A stretch of DNA of 64,000 nt from Caballeronia sp. TF1N1 (GCF_022878925.1 NZ_CP084627.1:744001-808000), one strand, 5' to 3'; positions 1-10,227 are shown, counted from the stretch's first letter. The notes: generated from the letters alone by a model not told the origin. Numbers and translations: made by a program.

Positions 1-62
1 CGAAACGGTTGTCGCAGCGACGGCGTGATCTGCGTGACGTCGTCACGCAAGCGAAGTCTTGA
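1..62 (+). CDS. Possible 3' end of the gene upstream of bcsB (bcsA-like expected)
   Basis: The third forward frame is open from the window edge to a TGA at 60-62 and would end in a basic tail, RRRDLRDVVTQAKS. It stops 13 bases before the bcsB start. In cellulose operons the catalytic synthase BcsA normally precedes BcsB, so a BcsA C-terminus is expected here. About 19 residues are too few to identify, and a second frame also closes, at 26-28. This is a placement by context only. Confidence 0.25.
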   Translation, partial: KRLSQRRRDLRDVVTQAKS

Positions 63-75
63 CTGGATCTTCACC

Positions 76-2388
76 ATGTTTGCCATTCGAAAAACCATGA
101 TTGCCGGCTGGGCGGCGTGCGCGATTTTCGGCGCGACGGCAGAGGCGGCATCGCATGCGCCGAAAGCCGCATCCGCGCCGCTCGCGGCCAATGCCGACGC
201 CACCGCCAACGCGACGGCGGCATCGTCGCCCGTGTCGCTTGCGACCTACGCGAATCTGTCGGGCCCGATGCGTATCGTCGGCGCGTCCGCTTCACGTTCG
301 GTCAGCGTGCCCGTGTCTGCGCGCGAAGCGGTGCGCGGCGCGACGCTGCATCTGGTCGCGTCCAACTCGGTGTCCTTACTCGGGGAACGCTCGCAGCTCG
401 TCGTGCGCGTCAACGATCGCGCAATCGCGCAGTTTCCTCTTTCGCCGCGTCAGCCGGAACTGACTGCCGACATTCGCGTGCCCGCCGAACTGCTGCGCGC
501 AGGTTATAACAATTTGACCTTCCAGGTCGCGCAGCATTCGACCGAGAACTGCGAAGAACCGAATGCGCCGGAACTATGGACCGAAGTCGATACCAGCGCG
601 TCGACCTTTGCCGTCGATACGGAATTGCGCCCGCTCACCAGCACGCCGCCGCAGCTTGCCACGCTCGACGATCTGATCGATCCGAAGCAGAATGCGCAGC
701 GCTCCATCGCGATCGTCAACGCGCTCCATCCGGTGACGGACTCGCAGCTTTCGAGCGGCGGTCTGCTTGCTCAGGGCGTCGCGTTGCGGCTGCGTTACAG
801 GAATGCCGATCTGCGCGTGCTCGATGCGCAAGCGGGCGAGGGCGCGGGCATGTTGCGTGGCCTCGATCTCGCGTCGCTCGCCAACGCCGACGTACTCCTG
901 ATCGGCAAGCGCGACACGCTTGCGCCGTATCTCGATGCAGCCATGCTGGAGCGTATCGGCGGCGCGTTTCTCGGCGTCTATCCGAAGCCCGACGATCCGC
1001 GACATTTCGTGCTGCTCGTCGCGGGACGTACCGATGAAGAAGTGAATCTGGCCGCGCGCGTGTTCTCGCACGCGGAATTGCCGCTGCCGCGCCGCGCCGA
1101 AATGACGGCCGACGGTTTGACGGAAGCGCGCATGGACGGCGCGAAGGGTGGTGACGCGCTGTCCGGCACGAAGCCGTACTCGCTGCGCGATCTGGGCTTC
1201 CGCAGCACGACGCTCGGTGTGGGCTCAAGCGCCGATGTGACACTGACCTTACCCGCCGATGCCTACGCGCCGGAAAACGCGCAGGCCGTGCTGACGCTCA
1301 ACTTTGCCGAAGGCGCGCGCATGCGTTCGGACTCGGTGCTGAACCTGTACCTGAACGACCGCTTCGTGCAGGCCGTCGCGCTGGATCAGCAGCAGGGCGC
1401 GGTGGTCAACCGCTATCGCGTGGCCGTGCCGTTGCAGCGCTTCCAGCCGGGCGCCAACGTGCTCTCGCTGCGCCCGGTGCTCGTGCCGCTCGTAACGGAC
1501 CGCTGCACGCTGCGTCAGTCGGCGAATCTGCAACTGTCCTTGTTCGACGACTCCACCATCGAGCTGCCGCCCATGCTGCACTTCACGAATCTGCCGGACC
1601 TTCGGCGTTTCGCGGAAAGCGGCTTTCCCTACACGCGCCGCGCCAATGGCGCCGATCTCGCGATTCAGCTCAACGCGCGCGACGACGACACGCTGAACGC
1701 CGCGTGGTCGCTCCTCGGCAAGCTCGCGCAGAAACAGGGCAGGCCGCTGACCGCCGCGCAGATCACGGCGGGCGTGCCGGGCGTGGGCCGGCAGACCATC
1801 GTCGTCGGCGCGGGCGCCGAGTTGCCGCGCGCGGCGCTCAACGGCGCGCCGTGGGCGCCGGGCAAGTCCATGCGCTTTGCGAGCAACGAGCCCGCACCGG
1901 CCGAGCCCACGCTCGCCGACAGCATCTGGGCACGCGTGGCGGGCGTGTTCGGCAAGCCGGCCTACGCGGCGGACATCGCGCCCGACATGGTGCTCGACGG
2001 CGACATGAAGTTGTCGCGTCAATTGCTCGTGATGCAGTATCGCAGCGCCGCGAGCAAAACCACCGCGACGACCACGCTTTTGACGGCCGCGACGCCTGCC
2101 GAACTGCTGCATGGCGTGCAGCAGCTGATCGCGCCGCAGCACTGGGGATCGCTCGATGGCGACGTGAGCGTCGTCAGCTTCGACAGCGACGCGCTTTGGA
2201 CGACGCGCGTGAGCCGTCGCTACGAAGTCGGCGAGATCGGCGCGTTCGATCATATCGGCTACGAAGTGTCGGCGCATCCGTGGATGGCTTACGGCGTGCT
2301 GGCCGGGGCGCTTGCGATGCTCGCGGCGCTCACGGCGTTGCTGTTGCGTCGTTATCATCGCAAGCACCATGTCGATTCGAGAAGCTGA
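76..2388 (+). CDS. bcsB: BcsB-type cellulose synthase periplasmic subunit
   Basis: 770-residue protein of the BcsB family, the periplasmic partner of the BcsA synthase that guides the nascent glucan to the outer-membrane exporter. The start at 76 gives a signal peptide (MFAIRKTMIAGWAACAIFG...), whereas an upstream GTG at 25 would add 17 residues in front of it. The body contains the paired carbohydrate-binding and ferredoxin-like modules of the family: the NNLTFQ and HSTENCEEP stretch near residue 155, then a second jelly-roll half with LNLYLNDRFV and the Cys of DRCTLRQS. It ends in one transmembrane helix (MAYGVLAGALAMLAALTALL) and a short basic tail, as BcsB does. A BcsC-like gene follows after 43 bases. 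No bcsZ cellulase lies between them, unlike in E. coli. Confidence 0.9.
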   Translation: MFAIRKTMIAGWAACAIFGATAEAASHAPKAASAPLAANADATANATAASSPVSLATYANLSGPMRIVGASASRSVSVPVSAREAVRGATLHLVASNSVSLLGERSQLVVRVNDRAIAQFPLSPRQPELTADIRVPAELLRAGYNNLTFQVAQHSTENCEEPNAPELWTEVDTSASTFAVDTELRPLTSTPPQLATLDDLIDPKQNAQRSIAIVNALHPVTDSQLSSGGLLAQGVALRLRYRNADLRVLDAQAGEGAGMLRGLDLASLANADVLLIGKRDTLAPYLDAAMLERIGGAFLGVYPKPDDPRHFVLLVAGRTDEEVNLAARVFSHAELPLPRRAEMTADGLTEARMDGAKGGDALSGTKPYSLRDLGFRSTTLGVGSSADVTLTLPADAYAPENAQAVLTLNFAEGARMRSDSVLNLYLNDRFVQAVALDQQQGAVVNRYRVAVPLQRFQPGANVLSLRPVLVPLVTDRCTLRQSANLQLSLFDDSTIELPPMLHFTNLPDLRRFAESGFPYTRRANGADLAIQLNARDDDTLNAAWSLLGKLAQKQGRPLTAAQITAGVPGVGRQTIVVGAGAELPRAALNGAPWAPGKSMRFASNEPAPAEPTLADSIWARVAGVFGKPAYAADIAPDMVLDGDMKLSRQLLVMQYRSAASKTTATTTLLTAATPAELLHGVQQLIAPQHWGSLDGDVSVVSFDSDALWTTRVSRRYEVGEIGAFDHIGYEVSAHPWMAYGVLAGALAMLAALTALLLRRYHRKHHVDSRS

Positions 2389-2431
2389 TCGGCGCAATGC
2401 GCTCGCCGAATTGCTCGTGCGGGAAACGGCC

Positions 2432-5191
2432 ATGTCGATGAGCATCATTGGTCCGTGCGATCCATACAGGATGGGCCGCGACATGCCGCGCCACCGTGCG
2501 CGCTTTGCACCGGCCGTAGGTACGCGGCTCGCGACGGCGTTGCTTTGCGTTGCCGCGTTGCCGTCCGCCGCGGTTGCGGCAGGCGGGCAGGGGAACGTGG
2601 TTTCAGCGGAGCGTGGCGTTATGCCGGGAGTGGCCGCGAGTGCGGCTAACGCGGCCAGTTCAACACGTGCGGCAGGCGTGAAGGGCGCAGCGAGTGCGGC
2701 GAACGCGAGGAACAGCGCGAACTCGACGAGCACCATCGAGGAAGTCCAGCAGCAAGCTCAAACGAACGTTCTCGTGCACGCAATGCCGCGCACGCCGTCC
2801 GGCGATCCGACGGCGGCTCACGCTTCAAGCATGCGCACGCCCGCCACCAAAGCGCCCGGCGCGCCCGACGAGCGTCCGCTCTGGAACCTCTTGCACGCAA
2901 GGCGCCTCGCCGATTTCGACGCGATGCTCACACGCGTCGAGCGGCGTTTTCCTGCGTGGTCACCGCCCGCGAGCCTCGTCGCCGAACGCACCCGTCAGCA
3001 GCGTGACGCGCAAATCCAGCGCTCGCTCGCGGGCGATGTCGCCTTGCTGCGCGCGCAGATTGCCAGCGACCCCGATGCGTTCGGCTGCGCGCACATCGAC
3101 CGTGCATGGCGAGCGGGCGAACTGCTCGCCGCCGCGGGCGATGACAAAGCGGTCTACGCGCTCTATCGGCCGATAGTCGCCGCTTGCACGTCCGATGTGA
3201 ATCGCGTGGTCACGCTGCAGCGCGCGACGCAGCAGTTGCCCGCCGCACAGGCCGACGTATTGATCGACATCGAATGGAAGCAGGGGACTCGCGGCGAGCC
3301 CGCCGCACGCGATTTCGCGCGCCTGCGCAATGCGCGCGTGCTCGATGCATCATCGACATGGGCGACGGACGCGGCAAGCACGAAGCGCACGCTCGCCGAA
3401 CTCGCGCCGTCGATCCGCGACTCGCGCGATGGGCCGTCCGCCATGCGCGCGGGTTGGCTCGAACTCGCACAGAACGACTACGTCGCAGCCGCGCAATGGT
3501 TCGAATTCGCGAGCGACTGCGACAAAGCGACCTTGAACGACGCGATGCTGGGCCTCGCGCAAGTACGCATGGCGCAAGGCGATCTCGATGATGCCGAGCG
3601 CCTGATCGAGTCACCCTCGCTCGCCACCGATTCGCGTACGCGTCCGCTGCGCGCGGAAGTTGCCATGGCGCGTGCAAGCGATGCGTACCGGCAAGCGCGC
3701 TATCGCGATAGTCTGACGGCGCTCGACGCCGCGCAAGACGCGGGCGCGGCCGATGAACGCGTCGAGCCGTTGCGCGGCTGGAATTTCTTTGCGCTGGGCG
3801 ACTATGCGCAAGCGGAGCGCGTGTTCGAGGCGAACTATCAGCAACATCATGACGACGACAGCGCCGAAGGCCTTGCGCTGAGTGCGAAAGCGCAAGGGCG
3901 TGGTCATCGCGCGACGCATACCGAAAGCGCCGATACGGGGCCGTTGCCCGCTTACACCGCGGCGCTCGACGCGCAGCATCTCTATTACCAGAAGCAGTTC
4001 GTCGAAGCAGAGCGCATGTGGCGCAATGCGATTGCGGGCAACGCCGACGCGCAGCGCATCGCGCACTATCTGCCCGCCGATCTCACCGGCATCGACGCGC
4101 CGTCGATCACCGCCGGTTTGGGCTGGGCGAATCACGCGGGCACGCGCGGCGAGAACCGCTTGACGGTGTTTTCGCCGACGCTCGATGCCGAATGGTTCGA
4201 CGCATCGCGCTCATACGAACTGCGCTATCGCCAGTTGTTTCTGAACAGCGGCACGGGCAACGTCAACGCCGAAGAATTGCAGGGCAAGCTCACACAGACC
4301 GTGCGTCTGGGCGACGATCGCCTCGACGTCCATGCGATGGCGGGCGCCACGCAGGGCGGACCGTTCGGCGCATCGTTGCAGGGCGAGGCGGGCGTCGGCC
4401 AGACGACGTCGTGGGGCGCGTGGTCGGCCTATGCCGCGGCGTTGCCGGTGCGCGATTCGCTGCTTTCCTGGCGCGGCGAGACCGTGCGTCTTGACGGCAC
4501 GAATCCCAACGCGAGCGTCTTCGAATGGGGCCGCGTCACGCGTGCCACGACGGGCGGCAGCGCGCGCTGGCAGATCGGCGAGCGCTGGAACGTCAGCGCG
4601 GGCGGTCATCTGGACTGGCTGACGGGCCATGAGGTCCAAAGTAATGAAGGCTTAGGCGTCGATGTCGCGGCGAGCTACGATTTGCGTGCGCCGGGCTTCG
4701 ACTATTTGAGCATCGGGCCTGCGCTGCATTACCTGGGCTATCGGCGTAACGAGAACTTCTTCGTGCCGACGCAGGGCGGCTATTACAGTCCGCAGAGATC
4801 GACCAGCGTGGGCGCGGCGCTTCAGTTTCTATCGAAGGAAGGCCGGTCTTGGCAGGTCTCGGGAAACATCGAAAGCGGCTGGAATTATTCGAAGCAATCG
4901 ATGGGGTCATGCTCGACGACCGAGGCCGCGAAACTGGGCGTGGTGATCGATTGCAGCGGCAGCAACGATCGCGGGCCTTACGCGCACGTTCAACTTGCGG
5001 GCGCGCTGCAGGTGACTTCGCGCTGGCAAGTGGGTGCGCTTGCCGATGTCAACGTGACGCCTGGACGGGACCGGCAAATTGCCGCCATTGCATACGTGCG
5101 GTACTTTTTGTCGCCGCGCAGCGCGGTGTTCAGTCGTGATTTGCCGCAAAGTGCGCGGGATTTGAGGCTGGCGTTTGATGAATCGCGGTGA
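2432..5191 (+). CDS. bcsC: BcsC-type cellulose exporter, TPR plus outer-membrane barrel
   Basis: About 919 residues. An N-terminal signal (ATALLCVAALPSAAVAA) and an Ala-rich spacer lead to an alpha-helical TPR-type region covering roughly residues 140-560 (repeated patterns such as LGLAQVRMAQGDLDDAERL). The C-terminal third is rich in alternating beta strands. It resembles the BcsC C-terminal barrel, including HYLGYRRNENFFVPTQGGYY followed by SPQR, which parallels the YGQGGYFSPQ segment of E. coli BcsC. The role expected is periplasmic scaffolding and outer-membrane passage of the glucan. It is shorter than E. coli BcsC (about 1,150 residues), mainly through fewer TPRs. The start at 2432 has GGGAAA upstream. 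A start at 2471 is an alternative that still keeps the signal peptide. Confidence 0.8.
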   Translation: MSMSIIGPCDPYRMGRDMPRHRARFAPAVGTRLATALLCVAALPSAAVAAGGQGNVVSAERGVMPGVAASAANAASSTRAAGVKGAASAANARNSANSTSTIEEVQQQAQTNVLVHAMPRTPSGDPTAAHASSMRTPATKAPGAPDERPLWNLLHARRLADFDAMLTRVERRFPAWSPPASLVAERTRQQRDAQIQRSLAGDVALLRAQIASDPDAFGCAHIDRAWRAGELLAAAGDDKAVYALYRPIVAACTSDVNRVVTLQRATQQLPAAQADVLIDIEWKQGTRGEPAARDFARLRNARVLDASSTWATDAASTKRTLAELAPSIRDSRDGPSAMRAGWLELAQNDYVAAAQWFEFASDCDKATLNDAMLGLAQVRMAQGDLDDAERLIESPSLATDSRTRPLRAEVAMARASDAYRQARYRDSLTALDAAQDAGAADERVEPLRGWNFFALGDYAQAERVFEANYQQHHDDDSAEGLALSAKAQGRGHRATHTESADTGPLPAYTAALDAQHLYYQKQFVEAERMWRNAIAGNADAQRIAHYLPADLTGIDAPSITAGLGWANHAGTRGENRLTVFSPTLDAEWFDASRSYELRYRQLFLNSGTGNVNAEELQGKLTQTVRLGDDRLDVHAMAGATQGGPFGASLQGEAGVGQTTSWGAWSAYAAALPVRDSLLSWRGETVRLDGTNPNASVFEWGRVTRATTGGSARWQIGERWNVSAGGHLDWLTGHEVQSNEGLGVDVAASYDLRAPGFDYLSIGPALHYLGYRRNENFFVPTQGGYYSPQRSTSVGAALQFLSKEGRSWQVSGNIESGWNYSKQSMGSCSTTEAAKLGVVIDCSGSNDRGPYAHVQLAGALQVTSRWQVGALADVNVTPGRDRQIAAIAYVRYFLSPRSAVFSRDLPQSARDLRLAFDESR

Positions 5192-5517
5192 TGCGGTTGG
5201 GGCTTCGGCACGTCGGTTACGGTTTGTGGGTGATCGGCGTGTCGATGACGTTTCGCGCGACCGTTTTGATGATGGATTTGTCCGCTTTGGCGCGACGAGG
5301 TTGATTTGCGCTGGCGGTTGTCGTGGTGCTTTGGCTGAAGACAGACGAGCGGATTTGGCGGGCAACTCATTACTTTACATAACACAAATTAGCAAACTTT
5401 TTGTTATATGGGCGATATCCTGATGTCGTGCTCAGGGGCTGCGGCAATCATTCGAATCTGGCCTCGACATTGGTTGCTGGCCACACGCTCAGATGTCGCG
5501 CCGTGGCCAAGCTAGCA
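5192..5517. other. Intergenic gap between convergent genes
   Basis: These 326 bases separate the end of bcsC from the end of the GH15 gene, so no promoter for either is expected here. Part of it (about 5365-5425) is markedly AT-rich. It holds an imperfect hairpin, ATAACAcAAA against TTTTTGTTAT at about 5380-5408, that could serve as a two-way terminator. I see no convincing coding sequence. Confidence 0.4.
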
Positions 5518-7356
5518 TCAAGTCCACGCCACATGCACCCGGTCCAGATCCCGATCCAACTGATAAGCCGCGCTGATCAAAGCCAGATGCGTCAACGCTT
5601 GTGGAAAATTACCCAGCGCCTCGCCATTGGTCGCTACTTCCTCAGAAAATAACCCCACATGGTTTGCATATGCGAGCATCTTCTCGAACACGAGCCGGCC
5701 TTCATCCACACGGCCGGAGCGCGCCAACGCTTCCGCATACCAGAACGAACATGCGCTGAAGCCGCCTTCCAGGCCCGGTAATCCATCGAGCGTCGAGCCG
5801 CGCGTATAGCGAAAAATCAGCGGATCGACACGTAATTCGCGGCCGATTGCATCGAGCGTACCGACCCAGCGCGGATCTTTCGGACCGATGAAACGCACGA
5901 GCGGCATCATCAACGTGGAGGCATCGAGCGTCGCGGAACCCGGCGTCTGCACAAACGATTTCAACTCCTCGTTCCAGAACTCCTCGTGAATGTCGCGATG
6001 AATCTCATCGCGCGTCTTGAACCACTTTGCAAGCGGCGCAGGCAGCGAACGCTTCTCCGCGAGCCGCAACGCGCGATCCACCGCGACCCAGCACATGAGC
6101 CGCGAATGCAGCAACGGACGCGTGCCGTTGCGAAACTCCCAGATACCGTGATCGGCTTCGCGCCAGTGCTCGACCACGTAGTCGACGGTACGCGTCACAT
6201 GCTTCCAGCCTTCATACGAGATAGCCGCGCCGTACTTGTTGTAGAGATAGAGCGAATCGAGCAACGCACCGTAGACATCGAGCTGCATCTGCTCGCGCGC
6301 CTCGTTGCCGACCACGACCTTCGCCTGCGTGGCTTCGGCGAAGCTCCTGAGCTCCGCTTCTTCGAGCGCGGTTTCACCATCGACGGCATACATCACGCGC
6401 AAGGAGCCGTCCGAACTGCAATCGCGATTGCGCTCGCCAATCCATTTCATGAAGCGTTCCGCTTCGCCCGTGTAGCCGAGTCTGAGCAGCGCATAGACCG
6501 AGAACGCGGCATCGCGAATCCATGTAAAACGATAGTCCCAGCGACGCGATCCATCTTGCGACTCCGGCAAGCCGAAGGTCGGTGCGGCAACGATAGCGCC
6601 GAACTCGTCCGAGCTGAGCATCTTCAACGTGAGGGCCGAACGCAACACGACTTCGCGGTAACGTCCGCGATACGTCGATCGCGACGACCACTCCTTCCAA
6701 TAATCGATGGTCTCGGCAAGGATGCTCTCGAAGTTCGATTCGAGCTTTTGCAAGTCGTCGCCTGCGCCGAGCGCGAAGCATGCGGAGTCGCCAGCCTTCA
6801 ATTCGAGCGTGGCGTGAGCGTCGTTATTCTGGATGTCCAGCGGGACACTTGCCAGCAACTGGACGGACGCGGTCTTGTCGTCCGGAATGAATTCGATGCC
6901 CTTCGTCACTGCGCGCGCGCCATGGCGAATGCGCGCGTAATCGAAGCGCGGCGCGCAACGCACATCGAGCGTCATGGTTCCATGAATGAGCCGCACGATA
7001 CGCATGACGCAGTTGGGCACGGCATCGACTCTCGCCTCGCCCGATGGCACCGGCATGAGATCGAGCAATTCGCATACGCCATCGTGCGTCATGAAACGCG
7101 TGAGCAGCACGTTCGTTTCGGGCAGATACATCTGCTTGACGTTCGCCTGCTCCTCTCTCGGCGTAATCGCGAATGCGCCGCCGTGCTCGCCATCGAGAAG
7201 CTCGGCGAAGAGCGTCGGCGAATCGATGCGCGGAAAGCACATGAAGTCGATGGCGCCGCGCAACGACACGAGAGCGGCCGTCTTCATGTTGCCGATCATG
7301 CCGCGTGCATCGATGGGAATCTTTTTAGGCGGAACTTCTTGGGATGGATGGCCCAT
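5518..7356 (-). CDS. Glycoside hydrolase family 15 protein (glucoamylase/trehalase-like)
   Basis: 612 residues. The N-terminal beta-sandwich opens with the characteristic segment IGNMKTAALVSLRGAIDF followed by CFPRIDSPT. The (alpha/alpha)6 catalytic barrel shows SRRWDYRFTWIRDAAF, the hallmark GH15 substrate-binding motif, and a C-terminal GGFSACSFWYAEAL stretch. Bacterial GH15 enzymes of this length hydrolyse alpha-glucosidic bonds in maltodextrins or trehalose. The exact substrate cannot be read from the sequence. There is no signal peptide, so it should be cytoplasmic. It stands alone, convergent with bcsC. The upstream ribosome binding site is weak (AAAGGC). Confidence 0.88.
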   Translation of the reverse strand: MGHPSQEVPPKKIPIDARGMIGNMKTAALVSLRGAIDFMCFPRIDSPTLFAELLDGEHGGAFAITPREEQANVKQMYLPETNVLLTRFMTHDGVCELLDLMPVPSGEARVDAVPNCVMRIVRLIHGTMTLDVRCAPRFDYARIRHGARAVTKGIEFIPDDKTASVQLLASVPLDIQNNDAHATLELKAGDSACFALGAGDDLQKLESNFESILAETIDYWKEWSSRSTYRGRYREVVLRSALTLKMLSSDEFGAIVAAPTFGLPESQDGSRRWDYRFTWIRDAAFSVYALLRLGYTGEAERFMKWIGERNRDCSSDGSLRVMYAVDGETALEEAELRSFAEATQAKVVVGNEAREQMQLDVYGALLDSLYLYNKYGAAISYEGWKHVTRTVDYVVEHWREADHGIWEFRNGTRPLLHSRLMCWVAVDRALRLAEKRSLPAPLAKWFKTRDEIHRDIHEEFWNEELKSFVQTPGSATLDASTLMMPLVRFIGPKDPRWVGTLDAIGRELRVDPLIFRYTRGSTLDGLPGLEGGFSACSFWYAEALARSGRVDEGRLVFEKMLAYANHVGLFSEEVATNGEALGNFPQALTHLALISAAYQLDRDLDRVHVAWT

Positions 7357-7479
7357 GAGAATGCCTTTGGCCTGACTTCAGCCTGTGTGTAATGCGAGTC
7401 GGTCGGTCTGCCTGATCACGCCGAACACGCAAGACACGTTCCCGTTTTTGTAGTCCTTCTGTCGTATGTCGATCGACAT

Positions 7480-7683
7480 CTAACGCGCCGCAGTGCGCGC
7501 GTCGGCCTCCGACGCACCGCTGGCTACCGGCGCGGACGCTTCGATGGCAAGAGCTTGCGCAGGCTCGGCATTCAGCTCGGCATGCCGCGACGACTTGCCG
7601 AAACTCGCGATATAAACCGTTGCCGCCACGACGACGGCCACGAGCACCGCCACCACTGCCACTCCAGACGTGTTTCGCTTCAT
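7480..7683 (-). CDS. Small single-pass membrane protein, unknown function
   Basis: 67 residues starting MKRNTSGVAVVAVLVAVVVA, with one strongly hydrophobic helix (about residues 7-28) and a short Ala/Ser-rich tail. The start at 7683 is set by a GGGAG ribosome binding site 7 bases upstream. An upstream ATG would add only four residues and lacks such a site. No family is recognised. It sits between the GH15 gene and the divergent antiporter gene. A periplasmic Ala-rich tail anchored by the N-terminal helix is the most that can be inferred. Confidence 0.6.
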   Translation of the reverse strand: MKRNTSGVAVVAVLVAVVVAATVYIASFGKSSRHAELNAEPAQALAIEASAPVASGASEADARTAAR

Positions 7684-7814
7684 CCAGGCTCCCAATCGGA
7701 TACGATGTTGCCGGCACGCGAAAACGCCCGGTCGCCAAGACTCGAAGATAGCCGATTAACGGATTTCCGTCCGTGCAAGGCACAACATAGCCACCATCCG
7801 CCAGGAATCTACTC

Positions 7815-9428
7815 ATGCATGCTGTGTCGGCATTCAATCTGGTGCTTGTCTCGCTCATCGCCATCATCGCGCTGGAAGTGCTGGCGCGGCGCCTGAATCT
7901 GCCGCCCGCAGCCGCGCTGTTGGTGGGCGGCGCGGCCATGGCATTCATCCCCGGCACGCCGCATTTCGAGCTCGACCCGGAACTCGTGCTCGTCGTGTTT
8001 CTGCCGCCGCTCTTGATGTATGGCGCGTATTTCTTCGTATGGGACGACTTCAAGCGTAGTCTCAGCGGCATCATGCTGCTCGCCATAGGCGCGGTCGCCT
8101 TTACGACCTTCGCGGTCGGCTATGCCGTGCATCTGGTCGTGCCCGCCCTGCCCTGGGCCGCGTGCTTCGCGCTCGGTGCCGTGGTATCCCCGCCAGATGC
8201 CGTCGCCGCGAAGGCCGTGCTGGAACGCGTCGCGTTGCCTCGACGGCTCATGGTGCTGCTCGAAGGCGAAAGTCTGCTCAACGACGCCGCGGGTCTCGTG
8301 CTGTTTCGCTTTGCCGTGGCCGCCGCATTGAGCGGCATGTTCAGCGCGCCGCGTGCGCTCGGCAGCTTTGCCGTGCTCGCGGTCGGCGGCGTGATCGTGG
8401 GCGTGGTGGCGGGATTCATCGCGGTGCGGCTGTTGCGCGCGCTCGAGGACGATTACCTCGTCATCACGACATCGATGCTCACCGCGTGGGTCAGCTACAT
8501 CGCGGCGGAAGAGCTGGGCGTTTCGAGCGTCATCGCGACCGTCACGTGCGGGATGGTGGTCGGCTGGCATCAGCATGACGTCTTCTCGGCGGCGCAGCGC
8601 ATGCGCGGCACGGCGTTCTGGCAAGTGGTCGTGTTCGTGCTGGAATCGCTCGTGTTCGTGCTGATCGGACTGTCGCTGCGCGGTATCGTGACGCGTCTGG
8701 GCGGCGCAGGCAACGCCTTCGAATTGCTCGCGCCAGCGACGGGCGCGGTGATCGCCGTCGTGGTCCTGTCGCGTTTCGTGTGGGTCTATGCCGTGGAAGC
8801 TGTCAAAAGCGCGATATGGCACGCCACCGGGCGAAAGGACCGCAACGAGGACGGTGAGCCGAACGCTATCGTTCCGAACTGGCGCGCGGCCACGGTCATC
8901 GGCTGGGCAGGCATGCGCGGGGTGGTAACGCTGGCTGTCTCGTTGTCCTTGCCCGATTCGATGCCCGGACGCGACCTCATTCTCTTCGCGGGCTTTGCCG
9001 TCATTCTGGTCACGGTGCTGCTGCAGGGCACGACTATCGGCCCGTTGATCGCCCTCCTCGCCATTCAAGGCGGCCCCGAGCGCTCGAAGCGTCATCTGAG
9101 CGAGCCGCAAGCGTGGTCGCGCCTGGAAGCGGCGCAACTCGAAGCGATCCGCCCGCTCGTCCACGATGCGCAGGGCAACGTGATCCATCCGCGTCTCTTC
9201 GAGCAATACTCGTATCGGGCGAGCCTCTCGCAACGCTTCCAGTCGCTGGATGATTTTCCGGTCGATGCCCGCCGTGCTCATTACGATGTCGTGCTCGCGG
9301 GCCTTGCGGCCGGTCGCGCCGAGCTACTCAAGATGCATCGCAGCGGCCTGATCCACGATTCGCTGCTGCATTCGCTCGAACGCGAGTTCGATCTGCAAGA
9401 AGTCTCGGCGTTGCTCGCAAGAGGATAA
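7815..9428 (+). CDS. CPA1-family Na+/H+ antiporter
   Basis: 537 residues with about twelve hydrophobic segments from the first residues to about residue 420, then a hydrophilic C-terminal tail. It carries the CPA1/NhaP-type landmarks: VVSPPDAVAAKAVLE in the core (the SPxDA motif) followed by LLEGESLLNDAAGLVLFR, which includes the conserved ND pair of the ion-binding site. Near the end of the membrane part is WAGMRGVVTLAVSLSLP. The protein should exchange cytoplasmic Na+ (or K+) for protons at the inner membrane. An NhaR-type regulator lies 0.9 kb downstream past terC, which may be relevant. It is transcribed alone and converges on terC. Confidence 0.9.
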   Translation: MHAVSAFNLVLVSLIAIIALEVLARRLNLPPAAALLVGGAAMAFIPGTPHFELDPELVLVVFLPPLLMYGAYFFVWDDFKRSLSGIMLLAIGAVAFTTFAVGYAVHLVVPALPWAACFALGAVVSPPDAVAAKAVLERVALPRRLMVLLEGESLLNDAAGLVLFRFAVAAALSGMFSAPRALGSFAVLAVGGVIVGVVAGFIAVRLLRALEDDYLVITTSMLTAWVSYIAAEELGVSSVIATVTCGMVVGWHQHDVFSAAQRMRGTAFWQVVVFVLESLVFVLIGLSLRGIVTRLGGAGNAFELLAPATGAVIAVVVLSRFVWVYAVEAVKSAIWHATGRKDRNEDGEPNAIVPNWRAATVIGWAGMRGVVTLAVSLSLPDSMPGRDLILFAGFAVILVTVLLQGTTIGPLIALLAIQGGPERSKRHLSEPQAWSRLEAAQLEAIRPLVHDAQGNVIHPRLFEQYSYRASLSQRFQSLDDFPVDARRAHYDVVLAGLAAGRAELLKMHRSGLIHDSLLHSLEREFDLQEVSALLARG

Positions 9429-9456
9429 ACCGCCGCGAAGCCTCGGATCGTGTTGC

Positions 9457-10227
9457 TTAGCCCGACACGCCATCGAGCCGCGCCGCGTCTTCGCGCGGCT
9501 TCTTCTTGCCGCGCCTCGACAGCAGATTCAAGCCTTCGACGAAGCCCGCAAAACCCATCGCCGCATAGATATAACCCTTCGGTACGTGCGTGCCGAAGCC
9601 TTCGGCGATCAACGTCATCGCAATCACGAGCAGGAAGCTCAAGGCCAGCGTGACCACGGTCGGATTGCGCTCGATGAAGCGTGACAGCGGTTGTGCGGCG
9701 AACAGCATGGTGGCGACCGCGAAAATCACTGCGATAAACATGATCGGCAGATGCTCCGTCATGCCGACCGCCGTGATGATGCTGTCGACTGAGAACACGA
9801 GATCGAGCAACAGAATCTGACCGATGGCCGCCCATGCCGTCAGACTGGCTACGCCCGATACCGCGCCCGGCGCATGCACGTCCTTGTTCACGTGATGACG
9901 CATCTCGGTGGTGGCCTTCCATACCAGGAAGAGACCGCCCGCGAGCAAGATCAGATCGCGCCATGAAAACGCGTGCTCGAACACGGTGAACACCGGTTGA
10001 GTCAGTTGCGCAATCCACGCCACCGTGCCGAGCAAGACGAGCCGCATGACGAGCGCAAGCATGATGCCGAGACGCTGCGTGCGTGCGCGTTGCGCTTCGG
10101 GCAGCTTGTTGCTGAGTATCGAAATGAAGACCAGATTGTCGATGCCGAGCACCACTTCCATCACGATGAGCGTGACGAGTGCGGCCCAGACGGCGGGGTC
10201 GGTAGCGAGCGCGAGAAGGTATTCCAT
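9457..10227 (-). CDS. TerC-family integral membrane protein
   Basis: 256 residues and about seven hydrophobic helices. The N-terminal [20 protein letters not shown] motif and the later [17 protein letters not shown] motif, each with a membrane-embedded acidic residue, identify the TerC family (YgdQ/YoaE-like, N-terminal domain only). Members have been linked to metal, especially manganese, export and to tellurite-resistance loci. No CBS or CorC tail is present. I saw no yybP-ykoY-type riboswitch upstream, although the leader is short. It is divergent from the LysR-type gene at 10358. Confidence 0.85.
   Translation of the reverse strand: MEYLLALATDPAVWAALVTLIVMEVVLGIDNLVFISILSNKLPEAQRARTQRLGIMLALVMRLVLLGTVAWIAQLTQPVFTVFEHAFSWRDLILLAGGLFLVWKATTEMRHHVNKDVHAPGAVSGVASLTAWAAIGQILLLDLVFSVDSIITAVGMTEHLPIMFIAVIFAVATMLFAAQPLSRFIERNPTVVTLALSFLLVIAMTLIAEGFGTHVPKGYIYAAMGFAGFVEGLNLLSRRGKKKPREDAARLDGVSG

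Noticed and set aside
1249..2736. 495-residue open frame on the minus strand across bcsB
   Set aside because: Antisense shadow of bcsB: Arg/His-rich, no family motifs, and no ribosome binding site.
5986..7392. 468-residue plus-strand frame opposite the GH15 gene
   Set aside because: The minus strand carries GH15 motifs throughout, and the plus frame shows none.
7809..9281. 490-residue minus-strand frame opposite the Na+/H+ antiporter
   Set aside because: Composition (His, Arg, Asp runs) is that of an antisense frame in high-GC DNA. The plus strand has clear CPA1 motifs.
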